A DNA stretch of 64,000 nt from Ascidia mentula (taxonomy: Eukaryota; Chordata; Ascidiacea; Phlebobranchia; Ascidiidae), in the NCBI GenBank assembly GCA_947561715.1, contig OX387204.1, forward strand, positions 19,225,001 through 19,289,000. Reading direction: 5' to 3'. A program made the translations under genes and the position numbers. Numbering within the stretch: the first letter of the stretch is position 1; the number at the start of each line of letters is the position of its first letter. Positions 1 through 10,325 of this stretch are shown piece after piece. The notes beneath the pieces were generated by a model. The model ran no database searches. It was not told where the DNA came from and saw only the letters and a list, made by a program, of their open reading frames with translations.

Positions 1-2
1 GA

Positions 3-1501
3 TCGGATACATCAGATGAACCTTCAATCACTGTGTTTGTTGGGAATATAACAGATCGTGCATCAGATGCCCTTGTACGACAAATATTAATGGTAGGTAT
101 AATTGTTTACAAAGGTGATTGTTAGCCCTTAATGTTCCCCTCTTCTCACTTTAAATCAAAATTTTAATACACCTAAAACATTTGGCATCATAAACCTGAT
201 CAGGCAAAGTAAAATCAAAATAATTAAATCGGGGTAAAATTATGTGTGATGAATATATGGGGTAAAAGTGGGTAAATATCCCTTTGATATCGATCATTAA
301 AATTGTTATTGTGTGGGTTTGTGCAACTTTTTTCTATGTTTCAACAGAAATGTGGGTCTGTTTATCAATGGAAGAGAGTGCAGGGGGCTTCTGGAAAACT
401 ACAGGGTAAAACAAACTATAATATTAAGATATATATTAAAAGGGGTAATTTATGGTATATATTATTGTGAAGATGGGTTTGTTTGTGTGTTACTTAAGCG
501 ACATCAACATCGTAAAGTACCCAGGGGGCAAACATTTGGAAAGCAGTATTTGAAATGGTTTATGGTGTGAAGATAACAACATAATGTTTCACAGCGTTTG
601 GATTTTGTGAATATCGTGATCCAGAATCTGCATTAAGAGCAATTGATATTCTTCACAACTTCCAACTTGGTGACAAAAAACTTCTTGTAAGTACTTTGTG
701 TGTAAAAGTTGTAGGAGGGAATGCAGGAGTTATTTCTAACGATTCGCTTTGTACAAGAATCAACATATATATTTTTCTTTTAGGTAAAAGTTGATGCGAA
801 GACACAAGATCTCATCGATGAATGGAAGAAGAAGAAAGGACTGGTGGTGAGTTCGTGGTCGTGTAAAAATGTTCTGTAAAGTGGATTCATAAGTGGAATA
901 ATGCCTGGAAGGCTAAAACATTCTAACTGCTTGTTTAACATGGGAACTTATGATGCACTGCTAAAAACATGTCTGAATCTATTCCCTTTGTTTATTTGTT
1001 TGGAAGACTGAGGAAGGAACAGAAGAAACCAAACTTGCTGGAAGCGAGGAAGCAAAACTCAGCCTGGAAGTTTTCCTGCAGGATTATCAGTCAGAACTGA
1101 ACACTCCAAAAGCTGGTGTGGAGAAAGAGGACCCAACTCTTCCACCCAAACTTGAATACACGACACCAACAGTGAGAGAGTCCCACAACATTGAGGTGAA
1201 TATAACGGGAATATTTGTTAAACTTCTATAAAAAGTTATTGAAAGGTTCATTGTAACACTGTAAATGAATTTTAATGTTTAAAAACAAATACGAAAGTTG
1301 ATGATGCTGAAGTTACTGCATCAAAATATTTAATAATGGGGGGGGTAATGATTTAAAGATATCTTGTCTAAATTTTGCATCCAGAATGGTAAAGTTTTCC
1401 TTAATTCTTGTTTGCAGGAAAACCTGCAGGAATTAGCTTTGGAGGAAGAACAAAAAGATTTTATCAGCAAAGAAATCCGGACATTCCGAGAAACACAAAA
1501 G
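3..1501 (+). CDS. RBM25: RBM25 exons: RRM and acidic linker
   Basis: Six exons are read here: 3-92, 348-405, 595-686, 784-846, 1007-1195 and 1418-1501. The first four give the RRM, from VFVGN (RNP2) through WKRVQGASGKLQ to AFGFCEYRDPESALRA (RNP1-containing) and KKLLVKVDAK. Exons 5 and 6 give the acidic helical linker ending ISKEIRTFRETQK, which aligns with the segment that precedes the RE/RD-rich region in vertebrate RBM25. The first exon is cut by the window edge and is read in frame 3. All donors are GT (for example gtaggt, gtaagt) and the acceptors end in AG after pyrimidine runs. Confidence 0.93.
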
Positions 1502-4500
1502 GTTTGTTAATATATTAGAATTCTCATGTTGTTAACCTTTAGTCCCTCATGTAAACCATCTTTTTCCACAGGATATGTAAGTATGCAAAACTTTAAGTGA
1601 ATTTCTGTTTATCGTTATCGTATGTTGCTGAGTGTATTTCATATAAATATTCTGTCACATGTTTATCTGGAGCCCTGTTTTATGTACATAGTGCTTGCTA
1701 GCTATTATGCACACAACTAGTCAAGTCTCCTTCCGTCACCATCACTCATGGAGTAGATCGTAAGTAGCACAATATGCATTGTGTATTAAAAAGTTAGGTA
1801 ATGGCCACTTCAAATGTAGGTCCCTGTAATATGATGAAATTCAAATAAATATTCCCAACCAAATATAACCTATGCATGTCCCTTTTTATCGTCGCAGTTT
1901 TAAATGTGTTTGTCGTGTTTAACCAATCTCTTGCAGGTGTTAAATCGCATCCCTTTTTCATCTTGCTACTTTTGCTAAAAAATAGTTTTATTTCCGCAGT
2001 TCTGTTTAGTATCAGTGTAGTTATGTTTTTGTACTCGATGTTTCTGAGCTAAATTAGCACCACCACATTAATAGAGAAAACAGGATGTTTGTGTTGTTAT
2101 GACGACCAATTCCTGCCTTACTTGGCATACAATGACTTGATTCTCGGAAAACAATCAACAATATGTTTCATGCTCAAGATTGTGACGTAAGTTCTTTTTA
2201 TAAACAGGTTTGGGGGTATTTTGGGCAACTCTAAATGAAAAAAATACAACTTTAAAATATTGGCTCCTCTTTCCCAAATTAGGATTAGGAAATTGTACTT
2301 AATCAACTTGTTGTGAAGCGTGTATAAATTAATTTACACATTTCCAGCAAGCATGGTAGGCCGATACAATATTTAGGAAATCTCCAACAAGCTTGGCAGG
2401 AATCTGAAGTTTGGGAGCTTTTTGATCGACTCTTCATAAGTTATTGAGGTTATATCATACGTATATTTTCAAAGTTCATTCTGAACCAACTCATTCTTGT
2501 AAACATGAAATTTTGTTACAAACATATAGTGAAACTTGGATGGGTTGATTTAATATGATTAGTTCAACTTTTTTGCTTGTGGCTCCAAGTTGTGTTATGA
2601 TTGAAAACAGATCACACGACAGTGTCACAAAATACACAGGAAACCGGAACCCTTGGAGAAAAAAGACTGGGAGATTTTGAATGGCTTTCCATGTTTTTGT
2701 AACTATTTCTATGATAAACATTGTGTTACTGTATGTGCTTTGTTTCAGATTGTGTTTTTTTTTTTGCTACAATAACTAACCATTTCCTTCAGGGTTTACA
2801 TTGTAGTTCCGATTATATGTGATTGGATGATTTTCGTGTGTTTCAGATTCAGGAGGAAAGAGCAAAACGAGATGATGACAAAAAAGATAAAGATCGTCAT
2901 CGGGAGAGAACAAGGGATCGTGATTCTGAGAGAGATCGTGATAGGGAACGTGATCGTGAGAGAGATCGTGATCGTGAAAGGTGATCATTAAGTCATGAAA
3001 CTAGTGATCTTGTAGACAAGTTATCATATGACAGTAATTATTTGTTGTACATCAGACGAAGAAGCCCGAGGTCGAGCAGTCGAAGGACGAGTCGATCTCC
3101 GCGTAGATCTGATACTTCACGTCGCACTTCACCGCATCGGAGAAGATCCCCACCTCGGAGGTGATGTTTGTAACATGGATTCTTTTCCCTTAGTTCGCTT
3201 ATTATTCCCAAACTGTGCAACTTTTTGAATGCAACATTTTGAATTAAAACAAAAACGTTTTAGATTTAGCAAAATTAGAAAAGTATTTGGTTAAAATAAT
3301 AAAATTAAATTTGATGCAGAGGAACTCCTCCGAAACGACGCACTCGCAGTCCTCCACCAAGAAGACGGCGCAGCTCAAGCAGAAGTCCCGTTGCATGGAG
3401 GAAACCTGATGAGGATGACGAGGACATGGAAGCCCATGATAGAAGGAAGTTGGAGAGGAAGATTCGTGAGAAGGAGGCGGCTTATCAACAAGTGGGTCCA
3501 ACTATTTGTCAAGTTGTCAAGAATGGGATCAGAAGTCTCGTCTAAAAAGTGCTTGAACTTAGGACTTCTAACCCAATATTGAAACTAGCAAAGACTCCAC
3601 CAGCATAAAGTGTGTGCAGACCTGACCTTAACGACAGTATGTGGTTTTACTAGTTTGAAACCGAAGGAATGGAGACAAGACAATGTTGATTGTTATATGT
3701 TGGTGAAATAACAAAATTTGTCTGTTCAGCGTCTTCGTCAGTTTGAGACTCGTGAGAGACGAAAGAAGCGGGATTTAGAGAAACAAGACGACAGAGAGCG
3801 GGACATGAGGAAGGAAATGGTTCGAGAAGCAAAACGTCTTCGTGAGTTTTTGGCAGATTATGATGACGACAGATTTGATACGAAATATTACACGTGAGTG
3901 GAAAATAATCTTTTTGTGCAAAATCATTTAAATTCTGAACTGTCGTTCGAATGGAAACTTGATCCCTAATGAGTGAAATTCCACAAACTTTACATTAAGT
4001 TTTTCACTGCATTGACGACCTGATAAGTTACAAAGTGTGCACAAATGTCTGCAGAAAATTGTGGATCTTGAGAAAAATGAGGGTGGTGTTCGCGTTTGTC
4101 AAATTATCACGCTTTGTTTAGGCTTAAATACGTATAAGGAGCAGTTAAAAACATGTTTCTTGTGCGAACTGTGCCAGGCTATCTTTGCTCTTGCCGCTGT
4201 AAATCATTATTGGCTCATTGCTTGTACGCAAGTTCTCCACGTTTCTTTTAAACATCAATTCTTTAAATTTTTTAAGAATATGCCTGCGTTACACCAGAAT
4301 ACCTGGAGTTCTGTGGACCTTAAATAAAATTTAATGAAAGGAAATATTAACTCCTCAACCCCATCTAGTGGCAGTTCATTGTCAAAACGTCAGAGGGAAC
4401 GGGAACGCGAGCGGGATTTGGATGAAAGAGATCGTAAAAAGGAGCAAGATGAGATCGAAGTCCTCCGCAAAAGATTGTTGGAAGAGAATCATCCGGATGT

Positions 4501-7500
4501 GGAGTCGGCCATCGCTAAAGTGAGAAACCATGAAAATTTTGTGTGTTTTTGTGAATTAACTCTAAGTAATTTCACTTGCTCTCCTTCTGACAATATAAAA
4601 AACATGCAAATGTTGCATAGGATGGTGATGTGTAATAATGTCATAGACACGCAGATCGAACAACACATATGATTTGTGTAACCATCCTAGCTGATGGTTA
4701 TATAACCTGGAATTAGAAAATACCTGTGTAATTTAAAAAATGTTAAACACGTATTTTGTGAAACTATTAAAACACTTGCAACCATTGAATATTTATCACT
4801 AAATAACTTTATTCCCAGGTTATCAAAGAAACTGAAGAAATTTGGGTTCCTCTTATCCAGCCTGACACTCCCCCAAGAAAAACTCCCTCTCCTGTTGTGG
4901 AAAATGTTGAGTCATCCTCGTCATCATCATCCGATGACTCAGGATCTGACTCTGAGGCAGAGGTAAGTAAATACTGGTGTGATTTTGAACTTCCACAATT
5001 CTTGATACCTCATGTTTAAATTAAAAATACGGAATCTGCTGTAAGACACTTAGGGCCAAACCTGTTGCATTGTTTAGTGTTTTAAGCACTGCCAGCAAAA
5101 TGAAAAACTTTTTTTTACATGTTTCATTTATTCTTTGAGAGTTTTAAATGAATTCTTAAATTCCGTTAAACATATCAGAAAAAATCTTGCTTGATTTAAA
5201 AAAGATCAGGCAGTCGTTTGGAGAAACTGATGTAATGAGTGAGTAATTTTGGAAGTATTGACTTAACTCAAATCAACAATAGATTGGGACAAATTGTTTG
5301 TTTAATGTTTAGGTTTGTCACTCATTCATTGGCAGTGGTGCCCGAGATTATACATAAAGCACTATTATGCGGCGGTCTGAAAATAGAAACTTGATGTTTT
5401 GTCATAGAAATCTGATTCAGAATCCAGCAACAGCGATTCAGGGGATGAAAAAATTTCAAAAAAAGGTTCTGTGAAGCAAGAAAAACAGGTAAAATGATGT
5501 TCCTTGCACAAAACATATTCCTAGGGTTAACGATAAAAGTTTTGCAGAAATTTTCTGAAACTATTGAATTTGATTTATTGCCAACCACTTATATATTGAA
5601 CCTGTTTTATGTAATTTTCTTTATCAGGCTGTCGGAATATGACAGTGATAATTTTAATTAAAATTGTGTATAAGCTGCAGACAGATGGCCACTGTTTCCA
5701 CCTAAAAGGTCTCATCAGTGCAGCTGGTGTGACTATAAGACGACTTTGCTGACCAAACGGCCACCAGCTGCACTTATGAGACCTTTTAGGCCTGCAGCTT
5801 ATACACAATTCATATTATTGGCTCCACATTGCTTAATTAAAATTGTTTGTAATTGTCTGATTATAAAATAGGTTGTTTTTATGTTTCACTATATTTACAT
5901 AAACAAAATCGTAAAACTTTTTTTTGCTACATGGTAATTACTTGTAAATTGTCAATTACCCACAATCCTCACTCCGACAGATGGTGGCGACGCTTCAACC
6001 AATCAGTGAAGACATTCAACCCATCCAATCTTACCCCCCTCCTGAAGTTAAGGTTGAATCTGTCCCCGACCCATCGCAACCGGTTGTCAAGATGGAATTC
6101 TACAATGCAAGGAATTCACCTGCAAACCGTGTGTTCACTTGAATAACTTCTGATTTTTTCTTTTTGCAACTTAACAGAATTATATTTTATGAAAATTTAA
6201 CTAGACTTTGTAGCTTGGTTTAAGTTTGAAAATATGTTTTTTACAGAATCGACACCAACTGATCAAGAGATTAAGGATCTGTCGGTTGTTAAAGTTGACC
6301 CTCAAGGGTGAGACTGTGACGTGAACTTGCATGAAAGAATTAACTTAAAAAATATACTCTAGTGATGCATTAAGTAGCGTACTTGTGAAAAATGATGGTT
6401 TTGTTCTCAAACTGAACAACTGATTTAACCAGGGTTGGAGGCGGCAAACGTCGTAAGTTAAAAGTCTCCGACGTTTTCAACCAAGATGAAGAAGAAGACG
6501 AGATGCCGAGGAAACGGAAACTTGTTCCGCTTCAGTACACAGAGGAGGAACGAAAAGCATTGAACCCACTCAAGTGCGTCAATGACATCATACATCACTG
6601 TGTCATGCTGCTTTTTAAACAGTGTAGTGAATTAGGGGATTGAACTGACACCCAACTCACAACATTTGGAATAATAAGAATGAATTTGACTGATTAAATA
6701 AATTTTACAAACCAAGGATTTTATTTTAATAATCATAACTTTATTGAAGCTTATAGTTGTGGTACTAGTTAACCTAACTATAATATTAAACTGTTGCTGC
6801 AGTGAAAAAACTTGTCTTTATAAATTTTGAAAAATACTTTTTTCGTGAGCAGAGCTGCAGAGGACGAGAAGAAACAAGCTGAAGAAAAACGTAAAATGGT
6901 TCGAGCTTTAATTGAAAGAATCCCAACACAAAAAGATGACTTGTTCGATTACAGTCTGGATTGGTCTATGGTCGACCCTGTAAGAAGTTCAAACAAAACA
7001 TTTAAAAACTGGTTTATTTCATGGATCATCAACAGCATTTTGATGTTTTTTTATTTAGAGTTTAATGGAGAAAAGGATTCAACCGTGGATAACAAAAAAA
7101 ATTGTTGAATACATCGGAGAAGAAGAACCCACTCTGGTTGAATTTATTTGCAGTAAAGTAAGTGAAAAACTCATCCAAGTTACTGGGGATCATCACAAGT
7201 TCTCTAAAAAGTTGATCCAAAATAGTAAAAAAATCATATTTGCAAAAACTAATTCAAGCACACTTTGAATGAGACATGAAATAATGATGATGCCACTGGG
7301 TGAAATTTTTACTTTTTTACGAGTTTGCTGATGTGAAAAAAATGATCTGCCGGTCGACACCAACCTACTTTGTTATGAATATTTCAAGTAATTTTTCCTT
7401 GAATTTCAGATAATGACAAAAAGCAGCCCCGAAAAAATCCTGGAAGACATCTCAATGGTTTTGGACGATGAAGCTGAAGTTTTCGTTGTAAAAATGTGGC

Positions 7501-7550
7501 GACTTTTAATTTATGAAACTGAGGCGAAGAAGGAAGGCTTGACCAAGTAA
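3..7550 (+). CDS. RBM25: RBM25 orthologue, 3' 19 exons (5' truncated by window edge)
   Basis: RBM25 is a nuclear splicing regulator that links the spliceosome to exonic enhancers and affects alternative 5' splice-site choice. The window encodes the last 747 residues in 19 exons whose lengths total 2244 nt, and every junction keeps the frame. Order: RRM, acidic linker, long RE/RD/RS-rich arginine-aspartate region, coiled basic segment, Ser-rich acidic region and C-terminal PWI domain, as in vertebrate RBM25. Diagnostic strings include VFVGNITDRASD (RRM RNP2 side), KVDAKTQDLIDEWK, FLADYDDDRFD, PRKRKLVPL and, in the PWI domain, the sequence from PWITKKIVEYIGEEE to MWRLLIYETEAKK. The stop TAA is at 7548-7550. 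The gene is convergent with the Staufen-type gene. The body is CpG-poor, as expected of a broadly expressed, body-methylated gene. The window starts inside the RRM, so the promoter and start codon are not visible. Confidence 0.95.
2847..4519 (+). CDS. RBM25: RBM25 exons: RE/RD/RS-rich region and basic helix
   Basis: Five exons: 2847-2980, 3056-3160, 3320-3491, 3730-3893 and 4369-4519. They encode alternating Arg-Glu/Asp runs, an RS-type stretch (RRRSPRSSSRRTSRSPRR) and a charged helix with the RBM25-specific string FLADYDDDRFDTKYYT followed by GSSLSKRQRERERERD. I placed the start of the last exon at 4369, because only that AG restores both the phase and the alignment to the family sequence YYxGSAxQKR. 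This region is the localisation and protein-interaction part in the human protein (family knowledge). Confidence 0.9.
4819..7550 (+). CDS. RBM25: RBM25 exons: acidic Ser-rich segment and PWI domain
   Basis: Eight exons: 4819-4962, 5408-5488, 5981-6128, 6247-6307, 6433-6573, 6853-6979, 7059-7157 and 7410-7550. Exons 1-5 of this block are low-complexity acidic/Ser sequence followed by DVFNQDEEEDEMPRKRKLVP, which matches the conserved VFN...VPRKRKLVPL block. The last three exons form the PWI nucleic-acid-binding domain, with the PWI tripeptide itself in QPWITKK and the tail KMWRLLIYETEAKKEGLTK before the stop. The PWI domain of RBM25 binds both single- and double-stranded nucleic acid (family knowledge). 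Confidence 0.93.
5654..5846. mobile_element. Foldback / MITE-like hairpin in RBM25 intron
   Basis: Nearly perfect inverted repeat inside the intron between the exons ending at 5488 and starting at 5981. The outer arms 5662-5680 and 5792-5810 are perfect 19-bp complements. The inner arms 5701-5729 and 5761-5790 match at about 28 of 30 positions. A 20-nt unpaired insert sits on the left arm at 5681-5700 and the loop is about 30 nt. A 14-bp direct repeat (TTAATTAAAATTGT) lies at 5654-5667 and 5833-5846 and may be a long target-site duplication. No coding capacity. The RNA would fold as a hairpin of about 150 nt within the RBM25 pre-mRNA. Confidence 0.7.
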
Positions 7551-7724
7551 ATCCCTTGACCCCTTCCCTCCCCAAGATAAAACGGTTCCCTTTCTGGTGA
7601 AAATATGTTGCCAACTTTCGAAGCGACAGCAGTAAAAAGTGTGCAGCCATTCCATTGATGATGTTTCCAATCATATTGAGTTTTTCCTGTTGCAACCAGT
7701 GGTTGGTGTAAAAATCTTCATGAA

Positions 7725-7730
7725 AATAAA
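7725..7730 (+). terminator. Poly(A) signal AATAAA, RBM25
   Basis: The first AATAAA hexamer downstream of the RBM25 stop codon, 175 nt after it, on the plus strand. Position and hexamer fit a cleavage signal; no transcript evidence is available. Confidence 0.55.
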
Positions 7731-8257
7731 CAGGACTTTGATCGAAGTGTTGGAAACTTTTTGTGGCAGTCTTTCCTGATTGTTAGAACAAGTTTTTGAA
7801 GTCTTAGCGTTCAGTTCTCTGAATAGAAAGCAAAATGTAACTCACAGACTTTGGTCTTGAATCATGAACTGGTATGAATCAGTGTCAGGTTCCCCCTGCA
7901 GTTTTGTTGTTTTAACTTCAAAACAATATTTTTTTAAAGAGTTTACTTTATAAGAACTGTAGTGTAATTATAACAATCTTTCCCAACTTAACGCTTGCAC
8001 AGTTGTTTGGTCTACTGGTTAAATTTGTGATAATTTCTGGCTTGTCCTGTAGGTTGCTCCTGGTCTACATCCTTCACAAGTCTGTCTGTTTGTGGAACCC
8101 ACACCACTATACATTATTGCTGGCAGTCTTGTATTACGACATAATTGCATAGAATAAGTACAACTATCACAGGTTATTATAAGTTAAGCTAATATACATG
8201 CAATATTCAATTAATAGGTGTTGAACTGGCAACATAAAATGTTTTGAATACATTAGT

Positions 8258-8263
8258 TTTATT
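8258..8263 (-). terminator. Poly(A) signal AATAAA (minus strand), Staufen-type gene
   Basis: TTTATT on the plus strand is AATAAA on the minus strand, about 200 nt past the Staufen-type stop codon. It is the nearest canonical hexamer in the correct orientation. Confidence 0.5.
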
Positions 8264-8461
8264 CATTATTGGCTCCATTTCTTCCGGGAAATTTAGTTTA
8301 GCAGTTTTGGGTATCATGACAATAATAGCTACCGACCTAAAAAAAAAACAATATTGTTTTTTTCATGTTTACAAAATGTATAGGAACCACTGAGATGTTC
8401 ATTAGAAATCTTACACCACTACTTTGATAACACTTTGATCGTGGATGTTCACAAGACTCTG

Positions 8462-9853
8462 TTAGGCAAAGGAAACTCTACGTTGAGGTGAAAGTTTTGA
8501 GTTTGTTGAGCTTCGAGGACTTTCCATCCTCTTTAAGTTTGATTTTGTGGGTCGCATCGTTAAGTGAGGAACAGGATTTTGTCGATAATTGAGTTGGGTC
8601 AGCATGGCTTCAGCAGAGGCCTTCTTTGCTTCCTTTTTGCTCGAACCTTCCCCTGTGACGGTTTCCCCCTGTGCCGTGCACTCAAACAAAAACGTCGCTT
8701 TTTTATCAACGGCCGTTGCCGAGTCCAAAAGTGTGTACGTTGGTTCTTTAAGTTTCTTCGCTTGCATGATTTGCAGAAGTCGACTGACGGGATGCAAGGA
8801 ACTTACCCCTTCTTTGGACTTCCCCAGTGAGGGTTTTTTACCTCGGATTGATCTTTTTTGTTTCGGCCAAGCCTCTATTTCCTTTAGTGCAATAATTGCT
8901 GCATGTCGCTTGGCAAGTTTTTTGTTTCTTCCCTCACCTATTACAGAAACATTTCTGTGTGTTTTATCCAAAGTTCCATCAACAAACACCCCAACCTCAA
9001 GTTTCATCACATAATGTTTTAAATGTACAGGACCACTCTCACTTAGCAATGTAAACTTGGGCATAACATCATGGGCCGCTGCTGCTTCGAATAAAGTACT
9101 TACTTCTGATTTTAATACGGTTTCATTTTTGCCATTTTCTGCATCAGAAGAATCTTCAGGATTTTCATAATAGTTCAAGGCTTTTTGTGCAGCAGAATGT
9201 TTTGCTGATTGCACTGAGTCACCTTCTCCAGTAAAAGTGTTTTTTTCAATGACCAACCTTACTTTAAAGACTTGTAGCTGTTGCTTCATTCCAGTGTTTC
9301 TGGAATAATACAAACCTGGAGCTTGTTGCATGTCACCGTAGCTGTGGACTCGACCCTGACCGTCATGGATATAATTTTCCCAAGTCTGTTGGTTTAAATC
9401 ATTCACAACACAGTTTGTTTCTTGATATTGTTCTCTTATTACTTTAGTATGAACTTGGATCCCCACATCTTTTGTGTTAACTAAGTTGTATGTTGAATGC
9501 AAGCCTTTCGACATAAGGAGTCCATTCAGTTTAACAGTTGCTGTCAGGGCCCTGGGATTGGTAACTTTGATTTTTTGTTTTGGATATTCCAACTTGGTAT
9601 TGGTCAGAGCTTCTTGTGCAGCAATCTTTTTTGCTGACTTCTTATCTGTTCCACTTCCATACCAAATATCATCACCAAGTTCCAGAGACACTTTCAAATT
9701 GGACCCAACTTTATCAACAATCTTGTAAACTGGCTTAAGTTGGTGAAATCTTGCAAGATCATGGATGCTGCATATGGGGTTTGTTTGGTTCTCACAGCTT
9801 TTATTGTTGATTACTTCCTTGCCGTCAGTGTATGTTTCAAAAGTTTCGCCCAT
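8462..9853 (-). CDS. STAU: Staufen-type double-stranded RNA-binding protein, single exon
   Basis: Staufen proteins bind structured mRNAs for transport, local translation and Staufen-mediated decay. The uninterrupted 463-codon frame holds four dsRBDs: residues about 25-86 (NPICSIHDLARF, matching Staufen NPMCLLNELAR), about 105-228 (a split dsRBD with the Staufen-type insert between VKLNGL and the GEG...AAQKAL half), about 248-328 (SGPVHLKHYV), and about 353-423 (HPVSRLLQIMQAKK, the Staufen dsRBD4 signature). dsRBD3 carries about 11 extra residues in its beta1-beta2 loop. The protein ends SPQRRVSFA, which aligns with the conserved RKVTF motif just after dsRBD4, so the usual C-terminal dsRBD5 is absent. 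The open frame extends 43 codons upstream to 9982, but that part is Phe-rich with no family match; I chose the Met at 9853, just before conserved sequence. No introns are seen, unlike vertebrate STAU1/2. STAU1 versus STAU2 cannot be decided. Confidence 0.88.
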   Translation of the reverse strand: MGETFETYTDGKEVINNKSCENQTNPICSIHDLARFHQLKPVYKIVDKVGSNLKVSLELGDDIWYGSGTDKKSAKKIAAQEALTNTKLEYPKQKIKVTNPRALTATVKLNGLLMSKGLHSTYNLVNTKDVGIQVHTKVIREQYQETNCVVNDLNQQTWENYIHDGQGRVHSYGDMQQAPGLYYSRNTGMKQQLQVFKVRLVIEKNTFTGEGDSVQSAKHSAAQKALNYYENPEDSSDAENGKNETVLKSEVSTLFEAAAAHDVMPKFTLLSESGPVHLKHYVMKLEVGVFVDGTLDKTHRNVSVIGEGRNKKLAKRHAAIIALKEIEAWPKQKRSIRGKKPSLGKSKEGVSSLHPVSRLLQIMQAKKLKEPTYTLLDSATAVDKKATFLFECTAQGETVTGEGSSKKEAKKASAEAMLTQLNYRQNPVPHLTMRPTKSNLKRMESPRSSTNSKLSPQRRVSFA

Positions 9854-10236
9854 CAAAACAAAATGCAAAAACAATTCACACAAAGCGCCCTTAAAAAATG
9901 ATACCATGAAAAATGAAAAAAAAACGATTTTAAAATTCTTTATTTTAAAACACCTTTTCTCAAACAATGAAAATGCAACCACAACTTTTCACCTCCAAGC
10001 CCTGTTGCAACCACGAGTCCTTCAAGCACTTTTTTAATCTTTACTTTTACAAAAATCACAAAACTATGGATTTATTCACTTTCAAATCGTCACACATCGT
10101 TGAATTTGTGCTCAAATAAGATATTTTGCTAAAAATGCTAAAAAATTGGAATTATTGCCAAGATTGAAAAATTCTGATTCTTTAGCTAGATATTTAAGAG
10201 ATTTGCCCAAAAGAAGAGGACGTTTGTTGAAATCGA

Positions 10237-10325
10237 GTATAGTTATAATGGAATACGTTATATAATTATAGCGGTATGTGTTATATAGTTATAGTGGTTT
10301 GTGTTATATAATTATAGTGGTATAC
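10237..10325. repeat. Minisatellite, 23-bp unit x about 3.9
   Basis: Three consecutive 23-bp units (10257-10279, 10280-10302, 10303-10325) of the form GTTATATARTTATAGYGGTW, preceded by a diverged 20-bp copy at 10237-10256. The units are AT-rich and differ at a few positions. Confidence 0.85.

Larger units (their letters stand above)
7551..8461. other. Convergent 3' UTR region between RBM25 and the Staufen-type gene
   Basis: A 911-bp interval between two stop codons facing each other. It contains a forward AATAAA for RBM25 and a reverse-strand AATAAA for the Staufen-type gene. I see no coding exon, RNA gene or mobile element in the rest of it. The interval is AT-rich with several homopolymer runs (for example A9 near 8340). 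Confidence 0.6.

Noticed and set aside
9854..9982. 43-codon upstream extension of the Staufen frame
   Set aside because: Phe-rich, no match to Staufen N-termini; the Met at 9853 lies just before conserved sequence.
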